Of a stretch of DNA of 19,188 bases, positions 8,337 through 15,253 are shown piece by piece. The notes below the pieces were generated by a model, which was not told the origin of the DNA, searched no databases, and worked only from the letters and a program-made list of their open reading frames with translations. The position numbers were made by a program, and so were the translations under genes. Each line of letters starts with the position of its first letter. Position 1 is the stretch's first letter. The DNA is from Gemmatimonadales bacterium (lineage in GTDB: Bacteria; Gemmatimonadota; Gemmatimonadetes; Gemmatimonadales; GWC2-71-9). The stretch spans positions 1-19,188 of the forward strand of contig JAUVTI010000019.1 of the NCBI GenBank assembly GCA_030601605.1. The letters run 5' to 3'.

Positions 8337-8365
8337 TATACAATCCAGCACGGATATGCGTTGCA
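8337..8365 (-). promoter_or_regulatory. Weak candidate promoter for the NTF2-like/porin pair
   Basis: On the minus strand, TGCAAC (8360-8365) and TGTATA (8337-8342) are separated by 17 bases, about 80 bases upstream of the GTG at 8258. The -35 match is poor. The AT-rich patch stands out in an otherwise GC-rich gap. The same patch read on the plus strand gives TGCTATACAAT, an extended -10-like string, but there is no plus-strand gene nearby. Confidence 0.25.
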
Positions 8366-8390
8366 CTGCGGTGGGCGCTCGGGCGGCGCC

Positions 8391-8410
8391 CCGGCCCCGG
8401 ACCGGGCCGG
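8391..8410 (-). terminator. GC-rich hairpin downstream of the EF-Tu-like gene
   Basis: A perfect 7-base stem, CCGGCCC (8391-8397) with GGGCCGG (8404-8410), encloses a 6-base loop about 59 bases past the stop of the minus-strand gene ending at 8469. There is no T-tract after it, so an intrinsic terminator is not proven. The rest of the gap 8259-8468 holds only the weak promoter candidate. Confidence 0.25.
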
Positions 8411-8468
8411 ACGCTCGTGGGAGGCCGGCTAACTGCAGTCACGCAGGCCCTGGCCGGGCCCGCTCTCC

Positions 8469-8729
8469 CTACTCGGCGATAACCTTGTAGACCTGGTCGT
8501 GTGGGCGTGCGCGGTCCACCACCTGGATCGCGATCTCGTCTCCCACGGCGGCCCGCTCGACCTTCTTGTGGTCCACCTCCATCGACGTCACGCGCTCGGT
8601 GAAATCCGTCGTGTGGCCGACGAAGTGGATCTCGTCACCGACCGCGACCTCCCCTTCGGTCACCTTGACCACTGCGACGCTGGGTCCCTTGAAGAAGTGC
8701 GTCACCGACCCAATGAGATCTTCAGCCAT
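8469..8729 (-). CDS. Stand-alone EF-Tu domain-2-like small protein
   Basis: The 86 residues (MAEDLIGSVTHFFKGPSVAVVKV...) form a single small beta-barrel-like domain. Features such as GEVAVGDEIHFVG and AAVGDEIAIQV match the second domain of translational GTPases (EF-Tu/IF-2), where the AVGDEI turns recur. Database proteins of this type are usually named translation elongation factor-like protein. There is no GTPase domain, so it cannot act as an elongation factor itself, and its cellular role is unknown. The internal VGHTTDFTERV and MEVDHKKVE segments are, from memory, typical of the family. The ATG is preceded by a GGGGGGCGAG purine run. It is divergently oriented to the small protein gene at 8912, across a 182-base gap. 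It is probably its own transcription unit. Confidence 0.7.
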   Translation of the reverse strand: MAEDLIGSVTHFFKGPSVAVVKVTEGEVAVGDEIHFVGHTTDFTERVTSMEVDHKKVERAAVGDEIAIQVVDRARPHDQVYKVIAE

Positions 8730-8911
8730 TCTCGCCCCCCGTTTGGCACCGCGGTGCGCCCGTCACAACTGCGCCCGCGTCAGGAAATATCACCGCCGCG
8801 GCGCACGACCCGCCAGGGCGCCGGCGAGGGGCGGGGTGCAATTGCCCAGCCGATGGGACATCTTTCTGTCGTAACCCATTCCAGCGGAGCCACACCGCGA
8901 CGGGTGATGCG

Positions 8912-9295
8912 ATGACGACCGTGTTCTACCACCGCACTATGATCGCCGAGGCGCGCTCCATAGTGACCAAGGGGTTCGTGGACGAGGACTGGGACTTTGG
9001 TCTCCAGGACGCGCAAACCGGCGAGGATGCCCTGGTCACGGGGGTGTGGCTCGCGGACCGGCCGCTCGGGCGGGACGAGAACATCCCGGGCGACGCGGTG
9101 GTCGAGGTGACCGCCGACCTCACCGAACAGGAGCTCGCGGACTTTGAGCTCGCCGGCATGCTCTGGGATGCCCGCCTCTGGGTGGCACCGGCCGAGCTCA
9201 TCAACTCCCGCTCCAAGATGCGCATACTCGAGGTGGACCCCCGCACGTCGTGGTTCCACGATGCGATCAACGAAGAGGAAGAGCCGGGAAGCTGA
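8912..9295 (+). CDS. Small protein of unknown function, possibly ADP-ribosyltransferase-like fold
   Basis: This 127-residue, acidic, soluble protein has no signal peptide and no membrane segment. I do not recognise a named family with confidence. The order of elements is an N-terminal FYHRT with H7, a helix ending in KGF, a GVWLADRPL strand, a GDAVVEV strand, and a C-terminal LWVAPAELIN. This resembles small ADP-ribosyltransferase-like or KptA-like folds, in which the motif H-x-T, an aromatic residue in the middle strand and a late acidic residue line the NAD pocket. That link is an inference from pattern only. The start ATG has only a weak purine stretch (GGGTGATG) before it. The GNAT gene begins 10 bases after the stop, which suggests an operon of two small enzymes. 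Confidence 0.6.
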   Translation: MTTVFYHRTMIAEARSIVTKGFVDEDWDFGLQDAQTGEDALVTGVWLADRPLGRDENIPGDAVVEVTADLTEQELADFELAGMLWDARLWVAPAELINSRSKMRILEVDPRTSWFHDAINEEEEPGS

Positions 9296-9305
9296 GAACG
9301 GGAAG

Positions 9306-9587
9306 ATGACCCTCGACATCCGGAACGACGAGGCAGGCAGCCGGTTCGTGGCCACGGTGGACGGCCACGAGGCCTACGTTGCGTACCGCTCCGTGGACGA
9401 CAAGACGATCGAGTACCGCCGCACGTTCGTCCCCACTGAGCTGCGCGGCCAGGGGCTCGCCGCGAAGCTGGTGGCCCACGCCCTGGGCTACGCGCGCGAG
9501 CACGGATTCAGCGTGGTTCCCACCTGCTCGTACGTCCGCTCCTACGTGGACCGCAACCCCGAATTCCAGGATCTCACGGCCGTCTGA
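9306..9587 (+). CDS. Small GNAT-fold N-acetyltransferase, YjdJ/NATD1-like
   Basis: The 93 residues are a minimal GNAT domain. The acetyl-CoA pyrophosphate-binding loop is RGQGLAAKLV (R47 onwards), and the C-terminal strand VVPTCSYVRSYV carries C74. The combination of RGQG.A..L and V.P.CSYV is typical of the short YjdJ/NATD1 group of acetyltransferases, which are about 90-100 residues and lack the N-terminal strands of larger GNATs. The substrate is unknown. The ATG at 9306 was chosen because the family starts with a strand such as MTLDIRNDEAGSRF. A longer in-frame reading would run through the previous gene in another frame. The gene follows the preceding ORF by 10 bases, with GGGAAG close to the start as a possible weak ribosome-binding site. 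Confidence 0.85.
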   Translation: MTLDIRNDEAGSRFVATVDGHEAYVAYRSVDDKTIEYRRTFVPTELRGQGLAAKLVAHALGYAREHGFSVVPTCSYVRSYVDRNPEFQDLTAV

Positions 9588-9643
9588 GGCCGCCCCACCC
9601 ATCTTGGCTTGCGGCGCACAACTAGCTAGTTTGCAGGGCTTTT

Positions 9644-10597
9644 ATGGCTGATATCTCGCTTTCGAGCAGCAAGATCCTCCTCATCGCCGGGACGGCGAAC
9701 CGCCCCCTGGCCGAGGAGCTGGCGCAGGAGCTGGGGCAGCCCCTGTGCGAGGTCACCATCCGCCGGTTTGCGGATGGCGAGATTTTCGTCAAGATCGACG
9801 AGAACGTGCGGGGGCAGGATGTGTTCATCATCCAGCCCACGAACACGCCGGCAGAGAACCTGCTGGAGCTGTTGATCCTGACCGATGCTGCGAAGCGCGC
9901 GAGCGCGGCGCGGATCACCGCCGTGATCCCGTACTTCGGGTACGGGCGGCAGGACCGCAAGGACCAGCCGCGGGTGGCGATCAGCGCGAAGCTGATGGCC
10001 AACATCATCGCCACGGCCGGAGCGGACCGGGTGCTCGGACTGGACTTCCACCAGCACCAGCTGCAGGGGTTCTTCGACATCCCGGTCGACCACCTGTACG
10101 CGGCACCGGTGCTGGTGCAGCACTACAGGGAGAAGCGGTTGCATGAGCCGGTGATCGTGGCCCCGGACGTCGGGGCGGCCAAGATGGCCCGCGGGTTCGC
10201 GAAGCGGCTCGACGGCACGCTGGCCATCATCGACAAGCGACGGCCGTCGGCGAACATCGCCGAGGTCGTCAACGTGGTCGGCGAGGTGGAGGGGCGCGAC
10301 TGTCTCCTGGTGGACGACATGATCGACACCGCCGGGACGATGTCCGAGGGGATCGGGGCCCTGAAGCGGCTTGGCGCGCGCAAGGTGTACTGTTGCGCGT
10401 CCCACGCGGTGCTCTCGGGGCCGGCGGTGGACCGGCTGGCCGCGTCGGAAGTGACCGAGGTGGCGGTGACCAATACGATTGCGATACCCGACGACCGGAA
10501 GTTCGATCGGTTGAAGATTCTGTCGGTCGCCCCGCTATTCGCGAAGGCGATCCGATTCACGCACAGCGACCAATCGGTCAGCTCGCTCTTCGGCTGA
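9644..10597 (+). CDS. prs: Ribose-phosphate pyrophosphokinase (PRPP synthetase)
   Basis: The enzyme makes 5-phosphoribosyl-1-pyrophosphate from ribose 5-phosphate and ATP, feeding purine, pyrimidine, histidine, tryptophan and NAD synthesis. The 317 residues match the usual class I length. Visible hallmarks are RRFADGEIFVKIDENVRG (40-57), PYFGYGRQDRKDQPR (96-110), LDFHQHQLQGFFDIPVDHL (133-151), the flexible loop with K198/R200 (DKRRP), and the ribose-phosphate-binding DCLLVDDMIDTAGT (219-232). The PRPP loop segment DVGAAKMARGFAK differs slightly from the common DVGG form. A short AGGG at 9635-9638 precedes the ATG. The gap to rplY is 31 bases, so the two are probably co-transcribed, an order (prs then rplY then pth) found in many bacteria. 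Confidence 0.97.
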   Translation: MADISLSSSKILLIAGTANRPLAEELAQELGQPLCEVTIRRFADGEIFVKIDENVRGQDVFIIQPTNTPAENLLELLILTDAAKRASAARITAVIPYFGYGRQDRKDQPRVAISAKLMANIIATAGADRVLGLDFHQHQLQGFFDIPVDHLYAAPVLVQHYREKRLHEPVIVAPDVGAAKMARGFAKRLDGTLAIIDKRRPSANIAEVVNVVGEVEGRDCLLVDDMIDTAGTMSEGIGALKRLGARKVYCCASHAVLSGPAVDRLAASEVTEVAVTNTIAIPDDRKFDRLKILSVAPLFAKAIRFTHSDQSVSSLFG

Positions 10598-10628
10598 CCG
10601 CGCTGCATGAGAGGGAACAGAGGACACG

Positions 10629-11312
10629 ATGGCTGAGACAGTTACACTGACCGCCGAGCGCCGCCAGGAGACCGGCACGGGCGCCGCACGCAAGATACGG
10701 CAGGCCGGCAAGATCCCGGCGGTCATCTACGGACGCGGGCGCGAGCCCGAGGCCCTGATGGTCCCGAAGATCGAGGCGGAGAAGATTCTGAAGGAGTCCG
10801 GCGGAGGCTCGACCATCATAGAGCTCTCGGTGGACGGGAAGCCGATCCGCACGCTGATTCGTGAGATCCAGCGGCACCCGACGCGCAAGAACGTCACCCA
10901 CCTGGACTTCCTGGAGGTCCACGCCGGCGAGAAGATCAAGCTCGCGGTGCCGCTCCTCCTGGTCGGCTCCCCCGACGGCGTGCGCAACGCCGGCGGCGTG
11001 CTGGAGCAGTTCCTCCGCGAGATCGAGGTCGAGGTGCTCCCGCGGAACATCCCCGAGCGGATCGAACTGGACGTCACAGAGCTCAGGGTCGGCCGCTCGC
11101 TCCACGTGTCGGACCTCTCGATCGAGAACGCGGAGGTGCTGGTGGAAGCGGACACCACGGTATGCACCGTCGTACCGCCGCGCGTCGAGGAGGAGCCTGT
11201 GGTGGAGGTCGCGGAGGAGGAGGGGGTCGCGGAGCCCGAGCTCATCCGGAAGGCGAAGGACGAGGAGGGGGAGGCCGAAGAGGAGTCCGAGGGCGAGACG
11301 CCCGAGGAATAG
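10629..11312 (+). CDS. rplY: 50S ribosomal protein L25, long CTC/TL5 form
   Basis: This protein binds 5S rRNA in the large subunit. Residues 4-92 are the L25 RNA-binding domain (ETGTGAARKIRQAGKIPAVIYG; the conserved IQRHPTRKNVTHLDF segment near 80-95). Residues about 98-185 are the beta-rich C-terminal domain of the general stress protein CTC/TL5 type (NIPERIELDVT, SLHVSDLSI). A glutamate-rich, probably disordered tail fills 186-227. Total length 227 fits the long form. AGAGG lies 5 bases before the ATG. The TAG stop is in the same reading frame as the following pth gene, and only 3 bases separate the stop from the proposed pth start. Confidence 0.96.
   Translation: MAETVTLTAERRQETGTGAARKIRQAGKIPAVIYGRGREPEALMVPKIEAEKILKESGGGSTIIELSVDGKPIRTLIREIQRHPTRKNVTHLDFLEVHAGEKIKLAVPLLLVGSPDGVRNAGGVLEQFLREIEVEVLPRNIPERIELDVTELRVGRSLHVSDLSIENAEVLVEADTTVCTVVPPRVEEEPVVEVAEEEGVAEPELIRKAKDEEGEAEEESEGETPEE
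11304..11307 (+). promoter_or_regulatory. Shine-Dalgarno site that supports a CTG start for pth
   Basis: GAGG in the last codons of rplY lies 8 bases upstream of CTG at 11316. It is the only well-placed purine motif for a start upstream of the conserved GNPG segment of Pth. Confidence 0.55.
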
Positions 11313-11315
11313 CTT

Positions 11316-11897
11316 CTGCGCGCCATCGTCGCGCTCGGCAACCCCGGTCCGCGGTACGCGGTCACGCGGCACAATGCGGGCTTCCTGTTGGCCGACGTGC
11401 TGCACGAGCAGTGGGAGTTCCCCAGGTTCCGCCGCTCGGGCAACGCCCTCGTCACCGAGGGCGTGGTGGGCGGCGATCGGTTCGCGCTGCTCAAGCCGCA
11501 GACCTACATGAACCTGAGCGGCGATGCGGTGGCCTCTCTGCTGGCATCGCCCGATTTCGATCCCACCCGCGATCTGTTGGTCCTGGTCGACGACATCGCG
11601 CTGCCGCTGGGCACGTTTCGGCTGAGGGCGCGAGGATCGTCAGGCGGCCACAACGGCCTCGAGAGCGTCGAGGCCGCTCTGGGATCGACCGAGTACGCGC
11701 GGCTCAGAGTTGGCGTGGGACCGTTGCCCGAGGACGAGTACGACCAGGCCGAGTTCGTGACCTCGAACTTCGAGCCTGAGGAGTTGACGACACTGGCGGA
11801 TCTGTTGCCCGATATGGTGGACGCCGTGGAGTGCTGGATCACGGAGGGCATCGAGGTCGCAATGAACCGATTCAACCGACGAGGAACCCAAGAGTGA
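11316..11897 (+). CDS. pth: Peptidyl-tRNA hydrolase, apparent CTG start
   Basis: The enzyme cleaves peptidyl-tRNAs released by stalled ribosomes and so recycles tRNA. With CTG at 11316 as start, the 193-residue protein begins MRAIVALGNPGPRYAVTRHN, matching the family start almost exactly. Active-site residues seen are N9, H19 (TRHN), N66 (TYMNLSG), D92 (VLVDDIALPLG) and N113 (GHNG). The next in-frame conventional start (TTG at 11388) would delete N9 and H19. In-frame upstream there is only CTT and then the TAG of rplY, so no ATG, GTG or TTG is available. CTG initiation, or a base error in the assembly, is therefore needed. The stop overlaps the hppA GTG by 4 bases. Confidence 0.93.
   Translation: MRAIVALGNPGPRYAVTRHNAGFLLADVLHEQWEFPRFRRSGNALVTEGVVGGDRFALLKPQTYMNLSGDAVASLLASPDFDPTRDLLVLVDDIALPLGTFRLRARGSSGGHNGLESVEAALGSTEYARLRVGVGPLPEDEYDQAEFVTSNFEPEELTTLADLLPDMVDAVECWITEGIEVAMNRFNRRGTQE
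11881..11885 (+). promoter_or_regulatory. Shine-Dalgarno site of hppA
   Basis: GAGGA inside the pth C-terminus sits 8 bases before the GTG at 11894 and fixes that start in preference to more upstream in-frame codons. Confidence 0.6.
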
Positions 11898-13951
11898 GCG
11901 AATTCCTGTATCTCCCCAATTCCGCCATCGGGGCGGGTGTCGTGGGGCTGGTGATCGCCTGGCTGATCTACATCTACGTCCGCCGGCAGCCCGCCGGGAA
12001 CGACCGGATGCGGGAAATTCAGGAGATGATCCAGACCGGGGCGATGGCATTCATGAAGCGGGAGTACTCGTACCTGATCCCCTTCCTGATCGTCGTCGCG
12101 GCCCTGTTGGGCGTCGTCATCGGCTGGTCGACGGCGATCGCGTACCTGTTCGGCGGAGTGTGCTCCATCCTCGCCGGGTTCTTCGGTATGCAGGCGGCCA
12201 CGCGTGCCAACGCGCGCACGAGCGAGGCGGCACGCGCCAAGGGACAAGAGATGGCGCTCCGCGTGGCTTTCAACGGCGGCGCCGTGATGGGCCTCGCCGT
12301 GGCGAGCCTCGGACTGCTCGGCATCGGGATCGTGATCCGGGCGTTCCTCGGTTCCCCGGAGGCCGATGAGGGGTGGAAGGCATTCAGCGAGATCGTCACC
12401 GGATTCGCAATGGGCGCCTCGTCCATCGCCCTGTTCGCCCGCGTGGGCGGCGGGATCTACACGAAGGCCGCCGACGTGGGTGCGGACCTGGTCGGCAAGG
12501 TGGAGGCCGGCATTCCGGAGGACGACCCCCGGAACCCCGCCACGATCGCCGACAACGTGGGCGACAACGTGGGCGACGTGGCCGGCATGGGCGCCGACAT
12601 CTTCGAGAGCTACGTGGGCGCGATCATCGCCACGATCGCGATCGCGGCGACCAGTCCCGCAATCGCGGACCGGATGGCCGCCACGGCCCTGCCCCTCATG
12701 TACACGCTGTCCGGGCTCGCTGCGAGCATCGTCGCGATCGGGCTGTTCCGAGTCCTCGAGCGCTTCAGCCCGGCCGGGGCGCTGCGTTGGACCACGTTCA
12801 TAGCCGCCGGTCTGTTCCTTGGCGCGGCGTACTTCATCACCCAGCGGGTGGACATCGGCGTGACGCTCGCCAACGGCAACCCGAGTCCGATGGGACCGTT
12901 CTGGGCGGTCGTGGTCGGCACGCTGGCGGGGATCCTCATCGGGCTCTCCACCGAGTGGTACACGGCGGCAAAGCCGATCCGCACGATCGCCGAGGCCTCA
13001 CTCACCGGCCCTGCCACCAATATCATCGCCGGCCTGGCCGTGGGGATGCGCTCCGTCACGATCCCGCTGCTCGTGATCTGCGGCGCGATCTACATCGCGT
13101 ACACGATGTCGGACCTCTACGGCATCGGCATCGCCGCGGTCGGGATGCTCGCCACAGTGGGCGTCACGATGTCGGTGGACGCCTACGGCCCCATCGCCGA
13201 CAACGCGGGCGGCATCAGCGAGATGAGCGGCCTGGGACCCGAGGTCCGCAAGATCACCGACGGGCTCGACGCCCTGGGCAACACCACCGCCGCCATCGGA
13301 AAGGGCTTCGCCATCGGTTCGGCGGCTCTCACCGCTCTGGCGCTGTTCACCGCCTACGCCAACGCCGTGACTCCGGCGGGCGCGCCGCCGATCATGCTCA
13401 ACATCTCCAACCCCAAGGTCGTGATCGGCATCTTCCTGGGCGGCATCCTGCCGTTCCTGGTGGCCGCGATGACCTGGACTGCGGTGGGTCGCGCGGCCGA
13501 GGGCATGGTCCAGGAGGTGCGGCGTCAGTTCCGCGAGATCGCCGGCCTCATGGAGGGCACGGCCAAGCCCGACAGCGCCCGCTGCGTGGACATCTCCACC
13601 AAGGCGGCGCTCAGGGAGATGATCGTACCGGGGCTCACTGCCATAGTAGCTCCCGTGCTGGTCGGCAAGCTCCTCGGCATCGAGACGCTGGGCGGGATGC
13701 TGGCCGGCGCCACGGTGACAGGCGTGTTGCTCGCGCTCTTCATGGCCAACTCGGGCGGCGCATGGGACAACGCCAAGAAGTACATCGAGGGCGGCGCGCT
13801 CGGGGGCAAGGGCTCCGACCCGCACAAGGCTGCAGTCGTGGGCGACACCGTGGGCGATCCGTTCAAGGACACGAGCGGCCCCAGCATGAACATCCTCATC
13901 AAGCTGATGAGTGTGGTGAGCTTGGTGCTGGCGCCGTGGTTTATCGCATAA
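11894..13951 (+). CDS. hppA: Membrane-bound K+-dependent ion-pumping pyrophosphatase
   Basis: This integral membrane enzyme hydrolyses PPi to pump cations across the inner membrane. The 685 residues, mostly hydrophobic helices, match the family. PPi/Mg-binding motifs are GGGIYTKAADVGADLVGKVE (185-204), DNVGDNVGDVAGMGAD (220-235), SVDAYGPIADNAGG (427-440) and DTVGDPFKDTSGPSMN (651-666). GNTTAAIG (462-469) has Ala466 and Gly469, the residues typical of K+-requiring enzymes, rather than Lys and Thr of K+-independent proton pumps. E238 lies 3 residues after D235 (DIFE), as in Na+-pumping relatives; Na+, mixed Na+/H+ or H+ transport cannot be separated by eye. The start is GTG at 11894, overlapping the pth stop, supported by GAGGA upstream. 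PPi made by the biosynthetic genes nearby would be its fuel. Confidence 0.96.
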   Translation: MSEFLYLPNSAIGAGVVGLVIAWLIYIYVRRQPAGNDRMREIQEMIQTGAMAFMKREYSYLIPFLIVVAALLGVVIGWSTAIAYLFGGVCSILAGFFGMQAATRANARTSEAARAKGQEMALRVAFNGGAVMGLAVASLGLLGIGIVIRAFLGSPEADEGWKAFSEIVTGFAMGASSIALFARVGGGIYTKAADVGADLVGKVEAGIPEDDPRNPATIADNVGDNVGDVAGMGADIFESYVGAIIATIAIAATSPAIADRMAATALPLMYTLSGLAASIVAIGLFRVLERFSPAGALRWTTFIAAGLFLGAAYFITQRVDIGVTLANGNPSPMGPFWAVVVGTLAGILIGLSTEWYTAAKPIRTIAEASLTGPATNIIAGLAVGMRSVTIPLLVICGAIYIAYTMSDLYGIGIAAVGMLATVGVTMSVDAYGPIADNAGGISEMSGLGPEVRKITDGLDALGNTTAAIGKGFAIGSAALTALALFTAYANAVTPAGAPPIMLNISNPKVVIGIFLGGILPFLVAAMTWTAVGRAAEGMVQEVRRQFREIAGLMEGTAKPDSARCVDISTKAALREMIVPGLTAIVAPVLVGKLLGIETLGGMLAGATVTGVLLALFMANSGGAWDNAKKYIEGGALGGKGSDPHKAAVVGDTVGDPFKDTSGPSMNILIKLMSVVSLVLAPWFIA

Positions 13952-13976
13952 CGGCCGCCCTGCACCCCACCCCTCC

Positions 13977-14049
13977 GGGGGAAGGGGGAAAGGGGAAAGG
14001 GGAAAGGTATCCCGTCGTACCCTTCCCCCTTCCCCGTTCCCCGTTCCCC
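13977..14049 (+). repeat. Polypurine/polypyrimidine imperfect inverted repeat with G-quadruplex potential
   Basis: The left arm, 13977-14007, has G5, G5, G4 and G4 runs separated by A2-A3. The right arm, 14020-14049, has C3-C5 runs separated by TT or GTT. The arms pair imperfectly around a 12-base loop, and each strand also carries at least four G-runs spaced for a G-quadruplex. It lies between hppA and ychF. It may act as a terminator-like or RNA-stability structure, but there is no T-tract. Confidence 0.7.
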
Positions 14050-14060
14050 ATCAGTTGACC

Positions 14061-15164
14061 ATGCTCCGCCTCGGAATAATCGGCCTCCCGAACGTCGGGA
14101 AATCCACCCTCTTCAACGCCCTCACCCAGGGCGGCGCCACGGCCTCGAACTACCCCTTCTGCACGGTCGAGCCGAACGTCGGCGTCGTGCCCATTCCAGA
14201 CGAGCGCGTGGAGCGCCTCGCCGCCGCCGTGGGCCAGGACAACGTGGTGCACGCCACGGTGGAGTTCTTCGACATCGCCGGGCTGGTCGAGGGCGCCAGC
14301 AAGGGTGAGGGACTGGGCAACCAGTTCCTGGGCCATATACGGGACGTGGACGCCGTGGTGCACGTGGTGCGCTGCTTCGACGACCCCGACGTCACACACG
14401 TGACCGGAGCGGTGGATCCGGTGCGGGACCACGACATCGTGACCACCGAGCTAGCGCTCGCCGACCTGGCCGTGGTCGAGCGCCGCCTCGAGCGCGTGGC
14501 GAAGCTCGCCCGCTCCGGGGACAAGGAAGCCCAGGTCGAGGAGACGCTGCTCCGGCGAGTGATCTCGGCGCTCGACGAGGGCCGCGGCGCGCGCGAAGCG
14601 GTGAGCGACGAGCACGACGCAGCGGCGCTCGCGGGGCTCGGGCTCCTGACACTCAAGCCAGTGCTCTACGCCGCAAACGTCAGCGAGGACGACCTCTCCG
14701 CCGAGCGGGTGGCCGCGGTCGATGCGCTGCGGACCGCTGTGCGAGAACACTCCGAAGCAGCAGAGGTGGTGGTTTTCTCGGCCCGGTTCGAGGCGGAGCT
14801 GACGGAGCTCGATCCCGCCGAGCGCAGCGAGTTCCTCGAGGCTGCCGGCCTGAAGGAGCCGGGGTTCCGGCGTCTCATCGCCGCGAGCTACAAGTTGCTG
14901 GACCTGATCACGTTCTTCACGGTGGTGGGCGACAAGGAGGTGCACGCCTGGACCGTGCGGCGCGGCGCCACCGCATACGATGCCGCCGGAGTGATCCACA
15001 CCGACTTTCAGCAGGGGTTCATCCGGGCGGAGGCGATCGACGTGGATCAGTTCATCGAGGCGGGCTCGTACAAGGACGCCAGGGAGCGGGCGCTGCTGCG
15101 TAGCGAGGGCAAGGACTACGTGGTCCAGGACGGCGAAGTGCTGCTGTTTCGGTTCAACGTCTAG
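14061..15164 (+). CDS. ychF: Redox-regulated ATPase/GTPase YchF
   Basis: This is a ribosome-associated Obg-family P-loop nucleotidase of 367 residues (usual length about 363). Seen are the P-loop GLPNVGKS (8-15), the switch segment DIAGLVEGASKGEGLG followed by NQFL, and NVSE in place of the guanine-specifying NKxD. That change is the feature of YchF proteins, which prefer ATP. A TGS domain fills the C-terminus (LDLITFFTVVGDKEVHAWTV, GVIHTDFQQGFIRAEAI). The ATG at 14061 gives the conserved start MLRLGIIGLPNVGKS; a TTG two codons upstream is less likely. No Shine-Dalgarno motif precedes it because the upstream DNA is a C-rich repeat. The gene stands 109 bases from hppA and 133 from rpsF. Confidence 0.96.
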   Translation: MLRLGIIGLPNVGKSTLFNALTQGGATASNYPFCTVEPNVGVVPIPDERVERLAAAVGQDNVVHATVEFFDIAGLVEGASKGEGLGNQFLGHIRDVDAVVHVVRCFDDPDVTHVTGAVDPVRDHDIVTTELALADLAVVERRLERVAKLARSGDKEAQVEETLLRRVISALDEGRGAREAVSDEHDAAALAGLGLLTLKPVLYAANVSEDDLSAERVAAVDALRTAVREHSEAAEVVVFSARFEAELTELDPAERSEFLEAAGLKEPGFRRLIAASYKLLDLITFFTVVGDKEVHAWTVRRGATAYDAAGVIHTDFQQGFIRAEAIDVDQFIEAGSYKDARERALLRSEGKDYVVQDGEVLLFRFNV

Positions 15165-15172
15165 CCGCCCGG

Positions 15173-15212
15173 TTCGTTTCCCGTTTCCCGGCCTTTTCCC
15201 CCTTTCCCGATA
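15173..15212 (+). repeat. C-run tract after ychF
   Basis: The stretch holds CCC, CCC, CCCCC and CCC runs separated by TTT-rich spacers, with G-quadruplex potential on the minus strand. Its composition echoes the right arm of the repeat upstream of ychF. It may lie in the ychF 3' untranslated region. No clean hairpin terminator was found. Confidence 0.5.
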
Positions 15213-15253
15213 GACCGAAACCCAGTACCTTCCCCGCTCACAAATCACCTACT

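Noticed and set aside
6964..8442. A 492-codon minus-strand open frame across the kinase end, porin and NTF2-like genes
   Set aside because: The real genes on the same strand have signal peptides, ribosome-binding sites and family motifs in another frame.
8273..8482. A 69-codon plus-strand open frame in the gap between two minus-strand genes
   Set aside because: No ribosome-binding site, no similarity to known proteins, and low-complexity Arg/Gly/Pro composition.
8838..8845. GCAATTGC palindrome between the divergent genes as an operator
   Set aside because: An 8-base palindrome is short, is not repeated nearby, and no regulator gene is adjacent.
9604..9632. TTGGCT / 17 bases / TAGTTT as a promoter for prs
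   Set aside because: The -10 match is poor, and a start of transcription there would leave almost no leader for the ribosome-binding site.
12373..14058. A 561-codon plus-strand open frame over hppA and the intergenic repeat
   Set aside because: Its product is Arg/His/Gly-rich with no domain, and it overlaps the clear pyrophosphatase frame; typical out-of-frame reading of GC-rich DNA.
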